Shown piece after piece: positions 25,555 to 34,994 of a DNA stretch of 56,831 bases (position 1 is the stretch's first letter; each line of letters opens with the position of its first letter). Origin of the DNA: Actinomadura sp. HBU206391. Lineage in GTDB: Bacteria > Actinomycetota > Actinomycetes > Streptosporangiales > Streptosporangiaceae. The notes below the pieces were generated by a model that worked only from the letters and a program-made list of their open reading frames with translations, was not told where the DNA came from and did no database searches. Location of the stretch: contig NZ_JABVEB010000025.1 in NCBI RefSeq assembly GCF_014323665.1, positions 1 through 56,831 on the forward strand, given 5' to 3'. The position numbers and the translations under genes are program-made.

Positions 25555-25800
25555 GTGCGGTTCCCCAAGACCGCCGCGGAGCGCTTCGACGCAGGGCAGC
25601 GACAGGTGCTCGCGCTCAGCCAGGCGAGGACGCCCTACGTGTTCTTCCGCGTGTCCGGCTGGGCGGACGGCCGCCGCACGCTGAAGGAGGACCACCGCCA
25701 GGAGGACATGTTCGAGTTCGCCCGGCAGATCACCACCGAGGTCGTGGATCGGTTCATGACTGCCGATGACCCTTGCCGGACGAGGAGCGTGCGATGCTGA
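25555..25800 (+). CDS. Hypothetical 81-aa protein or gene fragment
   Basis: A GTG-initiated frame with protein-like composition (FPKTAAERFDAGQRQVLA, DMFEFARQITTEVVDRF) ends inside the start of the subtilisin-like gene. The similar composition immediately upstream of the GTG and the odd tail DPCRTRSVRC suggest it may be the end of a decayed gene. No family recognised. Confidence 0.35.
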   Translation: MRFPKTAAERFDAGQRQVLALSQARTPYVFFRVSGWADGRRTLKEDHRQEDMFEFARQITTEVVDRFMTADDPCRTRSVRC

Positions 25801-27044
25801 CCCGGGTCGTGCACCGTGCGGCGGCGGCCGCCGCCGGATGCCTGCTGGTGTTCGTTCCGGCCTCCGTGCCGGCCGTCCCCGCGCACACCGACTCGCTGGA
25901 GTGGGTGCGGCGGCTCGGTCGTGACATCCGCGCCGCTCAACAGGTCACCATGGGTCGTGGCGTGACGGTCGCGATCGTGGCCGACGGCGTGGACGGCCGG
26001 ATCGACACGCTGCGCGGCAAGGTCAAGCCCGGCAGGGCCTTCGTGAAGCCCAAGGGAGCCGAGAAGGTCACCGGCACTTTGGTGGCCACCCTGCTGGCGG
26101 GGAGCGGTCCTTCGTACAGGTCGCCTCTCGGGATCAGAGGGCTCGCCCCGGGGGTGAAGATCCTTCCCGTCCGCGTCATGCCCTCCAGCGAGGAACGCGG
26201 CGCCAAGAGCTGGTTCGATGATGCCAACATGGCGAGGTACTACGCCGAGGGCATCCGCTACGCGGCCGATCAAGGTGCGCAGGTCATATGGGCGCTGCCG
26301 TTCTGGGGCGACGACTCGGAGCTGGAGGAACTGCGGGCCGCCGTGCTCTACGCGCAGCGCAAGGGCTCCGTCCTCGTCGCGGGCAACGATCCAGTGGAGG
26401 GCTGGCAGGAGCCCTCGGAGCCGGCCGCTTCACCCGGCGTGATCGGCGTCGGGGCGATCGGCGTGAACGGCAAACGGCTGCCGAAATTCAGTGGCGTCAA
26501 CAGCGGGGTGCTGGTCTCGGCGCCCGGCATCGACCTGCCGTCCATCGGCCCGGGCGAGTCGCTCTGGAGGGTGAGGGGGCCGCTCCCGGCGACGACCTTC
26601 GTGGCCGCCACAGCGGCTCTGGTGATCTCGGAGTACCCGAGGTTGCCGCCGCAACTGGTCGCACGCGCGATCGCGGAGTCGGCGCACCACCCCAAGGCCG
26701 GCTACGACACGAGCGTCGGCTTCGGTGTCATCAATCCGGCCGGCCTCGACCGGGCAGCGAAACTGGAGGGCCGGTCGGCGTACGCACCGGCGTCGGCGGG
26801 CGCGATATCGGAAAGAACCCGTTTCGGCCCCGGGCCGGTCCAGATCAAGGCGGTCCGGTATGACACGGGCGTGCTGGTGGGATTCTCCGGCCTCATCGCC
26901 GTGGGAGCGCTGGCGATCGCGGCGGCGGTGGTGCTCGCCGTACGCGGACGATGCCGTACGGCACGTGCCGCCCAGGGTGCCGGAGCGTTCGCACCGCCAT
27001 CAGTGGCCCCGCCGCCACCATCGTCCGCGCCGCGTGCGTCATGA
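25794..27044 (+). CDS. Membrane-anchored subtilisin-like protein lacking the catalytic triad
   Basis: A 416-aa protein with mycosin-like layout: signal peptide (about 1-30), S8-type domain (about 35-320), and a C-terminal transmembrane helix (VGFSGLIAVGALAIAAAVVL) followed by a Pro-rich cytoplasmic tail. The subtilase landmarks are altered. The Asp motif (normally DTG) reads VADGVDG with Ala at the aligned catalytic position, the His motif HGT reads TGTLVA, and GTS-AA reads ATTFVAA. It is therefore probably a pseudoprotease with a binding or scaffolding role. The start has GAGGAG upstream. No ESX/type VII genes are nearby. Confidence 0.75.
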   Translation: MLTRVVHRAAAAAAGCLLVFVPASVPAVPAHTDSLEWVRRLGRDIRAAQQVTMGRGVTVAIVADGVDGRIDTLRGKVKPGRAFVKPKGAEKVTGTLVATLLAGSGPSYRSPLGIRGLAPGVKILPVRVMPSSEERGAKSWFDDANMARYYAEGIRYAADQGAQVIWALPFWGDDSELEELRAAVLYAQRKGSVLVAGNDPVEGWQEPSEPAASPGVIGVGAIGVNGKRLPKFSGVNSGVLVSAPGIDLPSIGPGESLWRVRGPLPATTFVAATAALVISEYPRLPPQLVARAIAESAHHPKAGYDTSVGFGVINPAGLDRAAKLEGRSAYAPASAGAISERTRFGPGPVQIKAVRYDTGVLVGFSGLIAVGALAIAAAVVLAVRGRCRTARAAQGAGAFAPPSVAPPPPSSAPRAS

Positions 27045-27062
27045 AGAGGAGCTGATCGACCG

Positions 27063-28031
27063 TTAGCGTCGGGTGTGTTCGATGTCTCCGTCGCTGCGGC
27101 GTGGTTTCGTTGCCCAGGATGGGAGCCAGGTTGTCTCGGGGAGCGGTGTCAGGCTTCCGAAGTGGTCGATGATTGCCCGGAGTCCTGGGTGTGGATTCGT
27201 TCTGGGGAAGATGAGCGAGAGCGGGTACGCGAGCGTCGGATTCACGATCGGGATGCGGCGTAGGTCGTAGCTCGTCGGCCAGATGTACCGGTCGCGCGCG
27301 CCTACGAGGGTGGCCACGTCCGCGGAGTCCGCGAGGGTGTCTTGGAGTACCTCGTTGCCGAAGTTCGGGCCCGCCGCGTCGATGCGGAGGTCGAAGTCGG
27401 TGGCGAGCTGACCGTAGAACTCTGCCCATTCGCTTCGTGGCGCGATACCCGGCACCCAGATCCGGTGCCGGCGCAGCTGGGGTGGTGTCAGTTTCCGTGC
27501 GGAGGCGAGCGGATGTCTCGGGCCGACGAGGAGTTCCAGCGGGGAGTCGAACGCGTGGATCATTTGCACGTCACGCGGCAGCGTGGCCGGGTCGGTGACC
27601 GTGCGGAACGAGGCGTCGATATCGCCTGCTTGGACGGCGGCGACCGCCGCGCGCGGGTCGTTGACCCGGATGGTCACCACGTCGAGGTCGGTTTCGGGAT
27701 GCGACCGCCAATAGTCGTGCAGGATGACGGCCTGCGCGGATCGCAGGCCGAGAACGTCGATCCGAAGGGCCCGCGAGCCCGGTCTGATCGCGGTGATGGC
27801 GCGATCGACACCTGTGATGATGTTCCGGGCGTGCGGGAGGAAGGCTTGGCCGTCGAGTGTCAGCTCGACCCCTCGGGCGGTGCGGGTGAACAACCGGACG
27901 TCGAGTCCGCGCTCGAGGGTTGCGATCCGCTTCGACACGGCCTGTTGCGTCACGCCGAGCTCGTCGGCCGCGTGTTGCAGCTGTCCGAGCTCGGCCGCGC
28001 GGACGAACGATCGCACCGCCTCGGTATCCAT
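27063..28031 (-). CDS. LysR-family transcriptional regulator
   Basis: A 322-aa regulator. The N-terminal winged HTH (about 1-60; AADELGVTQQAVSKRIATLE) is followed by a two-lobed effector-binding domain (about 90-300). It is convergent with the subtilisin-like gene, 18 bases apart. The direction leaves no clear divergent target, since its promoter faces the decayed sigma-factor gene on the same strand. Effector unknown. Confidence 0.92.
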   Translation of the reverse strand: MDTEAVRSFVRAAELGQLQHAADELGVTQQAVSKRIATLERGLDVRLFTRTARGVELTLDGQAFLPHARNIITGVDRAITAIRPGSRALRIDVLGLRSAQAVILHDYWRSHPETDLDVVTIRVNDPRAAVAAVQAGDIDASFRTVTDPATLPRDVQMIHAFDSPLELLVGPRHPLASARKLTPPQLRRHRIWVPGIAPRSEWAEFYGQLATDFDLRIDAAGPNFGNEVLQDTLADSADVATLVGARDRYIWPTSYDLRRIPIVNPTLAYPLSLIFPRTNPHPGLRAIIDHFGSLTPLPETTWLPSWATKPRRSDGDIEHTRR

Positions 28032-28126
28032 TGATCCAGCTTATGCGTGCCCAACTGATCGTTGTGGCTCGCCGGGAGCCGGTTGTTTGATCCCGCGACG
28101 GTGCGGCTGATGCTGAGCGCGACCCG

Positions 28127-28997
28127 TCAGCGACACCGGCGGGCGTTGAGCCGGGCGGCCTGGCGCGTCAGGTGGTCGCGCTCGGCGAGGTTGGGTGCCT
28201 TCTGGGCCGCCTCGGCGTACAGCCGTGCCGCCGTCGCCAGGTCGCCGTCGCGCTCGTGGAGGTACGCCGCCACCACGGCGTGGCGGGGCAGTGAGTCGTC
28301 CAGCGCCGCGAGCGCCGCCAGGCCGGCGCGCGGTCCGTCGGCCTCGCCGACGGCCACCGCGCGGTTGAGCCGGACGACCGGGCTGTCGGTCAGACGCGCG
28401 AGCTCGTCGTACCACTCGACGATCTGCACCCAGTCGGTCTCCTCGGCGGTGAGCGCGTCAGCGTGGAGTGCAGCGATGGCGGCCTGGGCCTGGAACTCGC
28501 CCAGCCGGTCGCGGGCGAGGGCCGCCTGCAGGATCTCGATGCCCTCGGCGATCGACTCGGTGTCCCACCGGCCGTGGTCGCCTCGGGTACCAGGTAGGCC
28601 TGGGCGATCTGGCGGGTGGTCAGCCCGCCGACGGCGCGCAGCGTGAGCGCGACCGCGGACACGGCGTCAGCGACGGGTGGGCGCACAGGAAGTAGAGCTG
28701 GAGCGTGTCGTCCACCGCGGGCCCGGGCCCGGGCGCCGGCTCCTCGTCGACGAGGTCCTCGCGCCGGCGGCGGGCGGCGTCCGCGCGGGTCGCGTCGAGG
28801 AACTTGCGCCAGGCCACGGTGACCAGCCAGCCCTTCGCATCCCGCGGCGGGTCGGCCGGCCAGACGCGGACCGCCTCGACCAGCGCGTCCTGCACGGCGT
28901 CCTCGGCCGCCGCGAAGTCGGCTCCGCGGCGGACGAGGATCCCGAGCACGCTCGGCGTGAGGCTCCTCAGCAGGGCCTCGTTCACCTGAGAGGTCAC
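28127..28997 (-). pseudogene. Decayed ECF sigma factor gene (SigJ/DUF6596-type)
   Basis: The N-terminal sigma-70 region reads in one frame from GTG 28997 (ALLRSLTPSVLGILVRRGAD, then QLYFLCAHPSLTP). The frame shifts near 28675 to ALTLRAVGGLTTRQIAQAYL, and a third frame continues with ESIAEGIEILQAALARDRLG through the C-terminal TPR-like domain to the stop at 28127. Compared with this family about 80 codons are missing where LVPEA joins DHGRWDT (about 28580). Two lesions make it non-functional. It overlaps the YCII gene by GTGA, an arrangement typical of YCII-sigma operons. Confidence 0.85.
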
Positions 28998-29402
28998 TCC
29001 GTGATGGTGGGCGCCGCGGCCAGGAACGGGCGCAACTCGAGCCACTCGTGGATCGGCTTGCCGCCCGCTCCAGGGGCGGCCGACAGTTCCCCGGCCAGCT
29101 CGACGGCGCGCTCGTAACTGTCGACATCGATCACCATCCAGCCGGCGATGAGGTCCTTGGTCTCGGCGAACGGTCCGTCGGTGACCGGCGGGCGCCCCTC
29201 ACCGTCGTAGCGGACCCACGCTCCCTCGGGGGCGAGCGCCTGACCGTCGACGAACTCGCCGGTCCCCTCGAGCCGGGCGGCGAAGTCGTCCATGTACTGC
29301 ACGTGCGCCGAGATCTCCTCCGGCGTCCACTGGTCCATGGGCAACGTTGTTGGCCGAAGCCGGAGCGCCGCGGTAGTGCTTGAGCAGCAAGTACTTGGCC
29401 AT
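28994..29402 (-). pseudogene. Frameshifted YCII/DGPF-domain gene
   Basis: Starts MAKYLLLKHYRGAPASANNV at 29402, then a single extra base near 29345 shifts the frame. The second frame continues PMDQWTPEEISAHVQYMDDF and ends FLAAAPTITE at 28994. The DGPF motif appears as TDGPFAETKDLIAGW. The intact protein would be about 136 aa. It lies in an operon with the decayed sigma factor. Confidence 0.82.
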
Positions 29403-29474
29403 TGTGATTCTCCTCGGTGCTGATGCGACCCATTGTGGTCGCGTTCATAGCGGGGACGGAGCCGGTCACGGGTT

Positions 29475-29753
29475 CTCGACATCGCCGCCCTCACCGACAT
29501 CGGCTACGAGGTGGTCGTCGCCGCCGCGCCCACGCACGTGCGGGCGGTGCGGCAGTTCGTGCTCGACCCGCTCACCGCCGACCACCAGCAGGCACTGGCC
29601 CGCATCGCCGTCAAGCCGCGGGTGCGGCCCGTGGGCCTGGCCTGGAGACCCGCCAAGCACGGTGTGATCGGCCTGGCCAAGGCCGCCACCTTCGAGTACG
29701 GCCGGCAGAACCTGCGCATCAACGCCCAGGCGACCTTGAAATGGCCTTACTGA
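29475..29753 (+). pseudogene. Fused remnants of a MarR regulator and a short-chain dehydrogenase
   Basis: One plus frame reads LTDIGYEVVVAAAPTHVRAV and DPLTADHQQALARI, resembling the C-terminal helices of MarR proteins. From about 29631 it becomes AKHGVIGLAKAATFEYGRQN and LRINA, the post-catalytic helix of an SDR (normally YxxSKHGVIGLTKAAALEY). The SDR catalytic Tyr is replaced and both parts are incomplete, so this is a junction of two relics. Confidence 0.6.
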
Positions 29754-29788
29754 ATGACCGCGCTCATCGAACGGGTGAGTCCACGACG

Positions 29789-29823
29789 CCTACGGGCGCG
29801 CCCGCGAGGAGCGCGCCCGTAGG
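29789..29823. terminator. Terminator downstream of the small lipoprotein gene
   Basis: CCTACGGGCGCGC - 9-base loop - GCGCGCCCGTAGG is a perfect 13-bp stem just beyond the stop of the minus-strand lipoprotein. Confidence 0.85.
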
Positions 29824-29842
29824 TCGAATCATTCCGCCAGTG

Positions 29843-30172
29843 CTACTTGACCGCCATCTCGGCGCATTTTCCGGCCTCGGCCTCCGACTGCTTGTCGTTC
29901 GGGCCGACACCTTTGACGGCGTCCATCTTGATCTTGCCGTCGACATAACTCTTGAGATCGGCCTTGTCGCCGTACTTCAGTGCCACGTCGGCCATGCAGT
30001 TGACGACCTTGTCGGCGACGTCGCTCGGGACCTCTTTGAAGTCCGGCTCGGATTTGAGCTTGCTCACCATAGCCGCCTTGTCCACATCATCACCGCCACA
30101 GCCGGAGACCCCGAGGACGAGGGCCAACGCGGTGGCACCCAAGACGGTGGCACGCATGATGGAAGGACGCAT
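29843..30172 (-). CDS. Small secreted lipoprotein
   Basis: A 109-aa lipoprotein: ATG at 30172 followed by a signal peptide with lipobox VSGC, then a charged helical domain with two further cysteines (VVNCMADVALKYGDKADLKS ... GKCAEMAVK). It resembles small actinobacterial surface lipoproteins of unknown function. It has its own terminator. Confidence 0.75.
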   Translation of the reverse strand: MRPSIMRATVLGATALALVLGVSGCGGDDVDKAAMVSKLKSEPDFKEVPSDVADKVVNCMADVALKYGDKADLKSYVDGKIKMDAVKGVGPNDKQSEAEAGKCAEMAVK

Positions 30173-30684
30173 GTTGGAACCTTTCGTTGCAGGATGAAAT
30201 GGCACGCTAACCATGTAGGCCGCGTTGCGACGTTTCGTACGCAACCCCACGACATGTCACTGGCGAGTGGGAATTTAGCCGTCGCCGGAGATATGCACTC
30301 TCAGTGGGGACGCAGAGACTGGGTGATCATATCGGGCCGCCGCGGAGAAATCATCCAAAATGGAATTACGTCAAACGCTCCTAAACTCCGCAATGGTGAT
30401 ACAGCGCTCATGTCGGTGTACCTGGCACAATATCAACCACTCCAGGACATGGACCACCGCGAGATATACCGTCGAAACAGGACAGAATTCGACGGTAGGA
30501 GCCAGGCGCCACGTGACGTGCGAATTCGGGCACCCCGCAGAACGACTCTGGGTAAGGACCAAAGAGTCGTAGATCGTAAAGCTCGGCCACATCCGCGCGG
30601 TGCCTCAGTGTGGCGAGCAACTCAATCTCTCGACGGTGCCCCGGCCGTTCATGCACGCGTCGCGGGAGCGTTCAGCAGTGGCGC
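30173..30684. other. Intergenic, lower-GC region without a recognised gene
   Basis: About 500 bases with lower GC than the surroundings. A minus frame at 30408-30656 contains protein-like text (VAELYDLRLFGPYPESFCG) but matches no family I know and lacks a ribosome site. It may be a relic. Confidence 0.35.
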
Positions 30685-31917
30685 TCAGGGGGACGACAGG
30701 GCCTGGGTCGGGGGGAGCAGGGCGGCTCGGCGAGCGGGGTAGAGGCCGGCGAGGGCTCCGATGATGACCGAGGCGGCCGTACCGGCGGCGATGGCTTCTA
30801 CGGGGAGGACGAGCGGCCAGGAGCGGTAGATCGCGTAGCCCAAGGTGGTGCCGAGGCCCAGCAGCAGTCCGATCGCTCCGCCCAGGGCCGAGAGCGTCAC
30901 CGACTCGGCCAGGAACTGCAGGCGGATCTGGCGGCGGGTGGCGCCGAGGGCCCGGCGCAGCCCGATCTCCTGGCGGCGTTCGAGTACGGAGATGACCATG
31001 ATGTTGGCGATGCCCACCCCGCCGACGAGGAGGGCGACGGCACCGAGCCCGAGGAGCAGCCCGTTGAAGGTGGACTCGGCGGCGAGTTGTGCGGTGAGCG
31101 CCTCGGAGGGTCTGCTCACGTCGACCTCGTCGGGGTGTTCGGGGGAGACGGTCTCGGCGAGCACGGCGTGGACCGCGTTGACGGTGGAGTCGGTGGAGCG
31201 CTCGTAGATGGTGGTGGGGTGCCCGTTGAAGCCGAGGCCGGTGGCGTGGGGCCAGCCGATGAGGGCTGATCGGTCGATGGCGGGGGCCAGGGGGAGTGTG
31301 TTGAGGATGCCGCTGACGGTGAACCAGCGGCCGGCGATGAAGACCTGGTCGCCTGCGTGCCGGATGCCGAGCCGGTCCGCTGCGATCGCCCCCAGCACGA
31401 CGACGGGGTAGCGTGCTGTTGCCTCGTTGAGGAACCTGCCGGTCTTGAGCGCGGGGCCATCGCCTTTGCCGAGGGTGGCGAGCAGGTCGAGCCTGGTGGC
31501 CTGCACCGCGATCCCGCCCGTCTCCACCACCGGGATCTTGTCGGTGCGGCGTACGGTGGCGCCGGGCACCGTGCCTACCGCCGACGCGGATGTCACCCCG
31601 GGGATCCGGCGCACCATTGCGACGGCGTCCCGGGGAAGATACGCGGTCTGGCCGGACAGTGTCTTACCCGGCGCGACGGTGAGCATGTTCGTGCCGAGGG
31701 TCTCGATCTGCTGCATCAGCCCGGCACGGCTGACCGTGCTGATGCCGAGGACGGCGGCCACCGCCGCGATCCCGATGGCGATGCCGAGCGCCGACAGCGC
31801 CGCGCGGAGCGGTCGGCCGCGCAGCCCGCCGAGCCCGACCCGCAGCAGATCGCCGGAGCGCAGCCGCGCCGGGTCGGGCAGGGGTACAGAGTCGGTGATA
31901 CGGGTGATGACCGTCAT
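30685..31917 (-). CDS. MacB-like ABC permease, module 1
   Basis: A 410-aa FtsX/MacB-type permease: one N-terminal helix after a basic region, a large extracytoplasmic domain (about 65-270), then three C-terminal helices. The conserved [20 protein letters not shown] coupling segment precedes the last helices. It is last in a four-gene minus-strand operon with ATGA/GTGA overlaps. Partners are the ATPase and the adaptor; the substrate is unknown, perhaps an antimicrobial or envelope molecule. A paralogue is at 41979. Confidence 0.92.
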   Translation of the reverse strand: MTVITRITDSVPLPDPARLRSGDLLRVGLGGLRGRPLRAALSALGIAIGIAAVAAVLGISTVSRAGLMQQIETLGTNMLTVAPGKTLSGQTAYLPRDAVAMVRRIPGVTSASAVGTVPGATVRRTDKIPVVETGGIAVQATRLDLLATLGKGDGPALKTGRFLNEATARYPVVVLGAIAADRLGIRHAGDQVFIAGRWFTVSGILNTLPLAPAIDRSALIGWPHATGLGFNGHPTTIYERSTDSTVNAVHAVLAETVSPEHPDEVDVSRPSEALTAQLAAESTFNGLLLGLGAVALLVGGVGIANIMVISVLERRQEIGLRRALGATRRQIRLQFLAESVTLSALGGAIGLLLGLGTTLGYAIYRSWPLVLPVEAIAAGTAASVIIGALAGLYPARRAALLPPTQALSSP

Positions 31918-32645
31918 GAGAGAGCCTCCGGGCCCGGTCCTGCGCCGAGGTATGCCGTGTCGTCCGCGGTGGGGCCCGAGTCGGAACGGATCTGTCCGTC
32001 CAGGATCTCCACCTGCCGTGGCATGGTGGCGGCCACTGCCATGTCATGGGTGATGACCACGACGGCGGTGCCGTCCCGGTGCAGATCACGCAGCAGCTCG
32101 ACGATCTCGGCGCCGGTGGCCGAATCGAGATTGCCGGTCGGCTCGTCGGCCAGGAGCAGCGAGGGCCGCCCGACGACCGCCCTGGCGATGGCCACCCGCT
32201 GCCGCTCTCCGCCGGACAGCTGATGGGGAAGATGGTCCTGGCGATGGCCGAGGCCGACCCGTACGAGCCAGTCGCTCGCCAGGGCGCGCCGTCGACGAGG
32301 CGACAGGCCGCGGTAGAGCAGCCCATTCGCCACGTTGTCCAGCGCCGACAGGTGACCGGTCATGAAGAACTGCTGGAACACGAAGCCGATCCAGTGCGCT
32401 CTGATCGCGGCCAGCCGCTCGTCGCGCAGCCCGGCGATGTCATGTCCGTGCACTGTGACCAGCCCGGAGCTGGGCCGATCGAGTGTGCCCATGAGGTGCA
32501 GCAAGGTGGACTTGCCGGAGCCGGACGGCCCGACGATCGCCAGCGACTCGCCGGGCCGGATGGCCAGCGACACCTCGCGCAGCGCCCGTACGCCACCCGG
32601 ATAATTCTTCGAGGCGGCCCGGAGCGCCACCACCGGAGCCGTCAT
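31914..32645 (-). CDS. MacB/LolD-like ABC ATPase, module 1
   Basis: A 243-aa ATPase with Walker [10 protein letters not shown] (39-47), signature LSGGERQR, Walker [13 protein letters not shown] and switch His in ITHDMAVA. The ADEPTGNLD sequence is typical of the MacB/LolD/FtsE group. It overlaps both neighbours by four bases. Confidence 0.94.
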   Translation of the reverse strand: MTAPVVALRAASKNYPGGVRALREVSLAIRPGESLAIVGPSGSGKSTLLHLMGTLDRPSSGLVTVHGHDIAGLRDERLAAIRAHWIGFVFQQFFMTGHLSALDNVANGLLYRGLSPRRRRALASDWLVRVGLGHRQDHLPHQLSGGERQRVAIARAVVGRPSLLLADEPTGNLDSATGAEIVELLRDLHRDGTAVVVITHDMAVAATMPRQVEILDGQIRSDSGPTADDTAYLGAGPGPEALS

Positions 32646-33772
32646 GTGACCGGCACCTCCACCTTCATTCCGGCGGTCAGTTGACCGGTGACCTGCACCT
32701 TTCCTTCGGCGAAGGCACCGAGCCGTACGGGGACCCGCCGCGTACGGCCCGGGGCGTCCACCACCGACACCGCGTAGTCACCACCCGGCGAGGCGAGCAG
32801 GGCGGTGACCGGTACGGCCAGTACGCCCTTATGCAGGCCGGTGCTGAAGCCGACGGTGACGGGCGCGCCGTCGAGACGACCGGCGGCCGAGGGGCGGGTG
32901 AGTGTGATGAAGACCGGGATCGTGGCCGTCTGGGTGCCCTGACCTGGCTGCGATGGCCCCTCCTCATCGGTGCTCTCGCTCGTCGCGACACTGCCCACCG
33001 AGGAGATGCGGCCGCTGGTCTGCTTGCCGCCGGGCAGCTCGACCCGTACCTGTGCTCCCTTGCGCGCCAGCGTCTGCCGGCCCACCGGTAGGTTCACCGT
33101 GATCTGGCGGGTGGTGCTGGAGGCCGTCATCAGGTTGCCGCGGGCGGACCCGCCGGGCACGGCGCTCGCCGCGGTCACCCGCAGGGCGCGGGGTTGAACG
33201 ACGACGTCCCCGATCTCGACCATCCCGTCCTCGACGACCCCGAGGTCGTCCTGCCACTCCATGATCGCCGCCTTGGTCGCGTAGCTGAAATGACGGTCGA
33301 CGGTCATGCCGTCGCCGTAACCGAGCGCGGCGAGGTTGGTCTCCAGCAGCCGGACGTCCCTGCCATCGCTCATCCCGGGCCCCAGCGTCCGCCACAGAGG
33401 CGACGAACCGTAGAACAGCGGAACGCTGTGCCCGTCCACCCCGTACACCCGTTCGCCCCGGCGGATCACCCGCCCCACGGTGGGCATCCACGTGAGCCGG
33501 CCCGGCCGGGCGCCGACGATCGCGAAGCTTCCGGCATAGCCGAGCGTCCCGTCGACCTCGGTCCGCTCGGCCAGGTCGGTGCGCTCGACGGGCGCCGTCG
33601 TGGTCGTGGGAGCGGCCGGCGCCTCATCGCCGGAGCCGTCCCCGAGGACGACGCCGAGCCCCGCAGTGCCGAGGGCGACCACACTCGTACCCGCGAGCAG
33701 CAGGCGCCGTCGCCGTCGGGTAGAGGGTGGCATGTCGGCCGTGTCCTGCGGCGCGGTGTCCAGCGCCGTCAT
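32642..33772 (-). CDS. Peptidoglycan-binding-like efflux adaptor, module 1
   Basis: A 376-aa membrane-anchored adaptor. An N-terminal helix after RRRRR is followed by a barrel-sandwich-like segment (VDGTLGYAG ... [15 protein letters not shown]), a peptidoglycan-binding-1-like helical insert ([17 protein letters not shown] ... [13 protein letters not shown]) and C-terminal beta domains. This combination is common in actinobacterial MacA-like partners, linking the pump to the cell wall. It overlaps the lipoprotein and the ATPase by four bases each. A paralogue is at 40212. Confidence 0.88.
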   Translation of the reverse strand: MTALDTAPQDTADMPPSTRRRRRLLLAGTSVVALGTAGLGVVLGDGSGDEAPAAPTTTTAPVERTDLAERTEVDGTLGYAGSFAIVGARPGRLTWMPTVGRVIRRGERVYGVDGHSVPLFYGSSPLWRTLGPGMSDGRDVRLLETNLAALGYGDGMTVDRHFSYATKAAIMEWQDDLGVVEDGMVEIGDVVVQPRALRVTAASAVPGGSARGNLMTASSTTRQITVNLPVGRQTLARKGAQVRVELPGGKQTSGRISSVGSVATSESTDEEGPSQPGQGTQTATIPVFITLTRPSAAGRLDGAPVTVGFSTGLHKGVLAVPVTALLASPGGDYAVSVVDAPGRTRRVPVRLGAFAEGKVQVTGQLTAGMKVEVPVT

Positions 33773-34257
33773 TTCGGGTCCTTGTCGTTGTTGCTCTTCG
33801 TGCGACGCAGCTCCTCACGGCAGGCGTCGCGCGCCTGTTCCACTTTCTCTTCGTTGTCATCGAGGATCTGCGGGGGCTGCCCCGGCTGCGGGTCGGGCGC
33901 GTCGATGCCGTGTCTGCGCAGGCACTGCTGGTTCTTGAGCACCCGGTCGATGACCGCCGGGTCGTTCGGATCGACGTCCCCCTTCGGGTCGTACTGCCTG
34001 CATGCCTTCATGGCGGCTTGGATCTTGGTCTCATCGCCGCGAAGTTCCAACCCGCGGCCGCCAGGGGTCGGGTCGGCCACCGACAGGCCCTGCTTGCGCA
34101 GGCACTGGACGAACTTCAGCTGCTGATCCCGGGCATCGGCTCTGCTCTGGATTCCGTTCTGCCGCGCGGCGGGCTCGTCGCCGGAGTCACAGCCGGTGAG
34201 CCCGGCCAGGGCGAGGGCGGTCAGCAGGGCCGCTGCGGCGTGTCGAGATCTCATCAT
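33769..34257 (-). CDS. Lipoprotein of MacB-like module 1
   Basis: A 162-aa lipoprotein (lipobox LTGC). The mature part has repeated Cys-x3-Gly-x4-Asp-Pro motifs: CLRKQGLSVADP and CLRRHGIDAPDP, plus further Cys. The first-gene position in the ABC operon, and the related lipoprotein heading module 2, suggest an accessory or sensory component of the pump. Confidence 0.8.
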   Translation of the reverse strand: MMRSRHAAAALLTALALAGLTGCDSGDEPAARQNGIQSRADARDQQLKFVQCLRKQGLSVADPTPGGRGLELRGDETKIQAAMKACRQYDPKGDVDPNDPAVIDRVLKNQQCLRRHGIDAPDPQPGQPPQILDDNEEKVEQARDACREELRRTKSNNDKDPK

Positions 34258-34343
34258 GCGTGCAGGCTGGCCGCCCGGCGGTTTCGGGGCGGTGACCGTG
34301 AACGCTAACCGCGGTGTTATGCGATCCGCGTTATGAACGAGCC

Positions 34344-34994
34344 ATGCGCATACTGGTGGCCGAGGACGAGCGGGTGCTGGCCGGTCTGGTGGCCGACGGT
34401 CTGCGCCGGCATGCCATGGCGGTGGACGTGGTTCACGACGGCGCGGCGGCGTTGGAGCGGCTCGGGGTCAACGACTACGACGTACTGGTACTGGACCGGG
34501 ACCTGCCGCTGGTGCACGGCGACCAGGTCTGCCGGGAACTAGCCCAGAACGGGGCGGACGTGCGCATCCTCATGCTGACGGCGGCGGGCGCCGTCAGCGA
34601 ACGGGTGGCAGGGCTGGGCCTCGGTGCCGACGATTACCTGCCCAAGCCCTTCGCCTATGCCGAACTGCTGGCCCGCGTCCAGGCGCTCGGTCGGCGCCGT
34701 GCCCCAGCGCTGCCGCCGGTGCTCGAACGGAACGGCATCGTGTTGGACGCGCCGCATCGGCAGGTGTCCCGGAACGGCCGCTTCCTGCCGCTGTCCCGCA
34801 AGGAGTACGCCGTGCTCGAGGTGCTCATGCGGGCCCAAGGCGCCGTCGTGACCGCCGAGCAGCTGCTGGAACGCGCCTGGGACGAGCACACCGATCCCTT
34901 CACCACAGTGGTCAAGGTGACCATGAGCAAGCTGCGGGCCAAGCTCGGTGAACCCCCGGTGATCATGACGGTGCAGGGCGGATACCGGCTGTGA
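34344..34994 (+). CDS. OmpR-type response regulator, module 1
   Basis: A 216-aa response regulator divergent from the module 1 operon. The receiver has Asp51 (LVLDRDLP) and Lys in LPKPF; the C-terminal winged helix ends MTVQGGYRL. ATG at 34344 is chosen as the residue before RILVAEDE. It overlaps the kinase by GTGA. It probably regulates the ABC operon 87 bp away. Confidence 0.93.
   Translation: MRILVAEDERVLAGLVADGLRRHAMAVDVVHDGAAALERLGVNDYDVLVLDRDLPLVHGDQVCRELAQNGADVRILMLTAAGAVSERVAGLGLGADDYLPKPFAYAELLARVQALGRRRAPALPPVLERNGIVLDAPHRQVSRNGRFLPLSRKEYAVLEVLMRAQGAVVTAEQLLERAWDEHTDPFTTVVKVTMSKLRAKLGEPPVIMTVQGGYRL

Noticed and set aside
29417..30742. 441-codon plus frame
   Set aside because: It crosses a relic, a terminator hairpin, a minus-strand lipoprotein and an intergenic region; no coherent domain.
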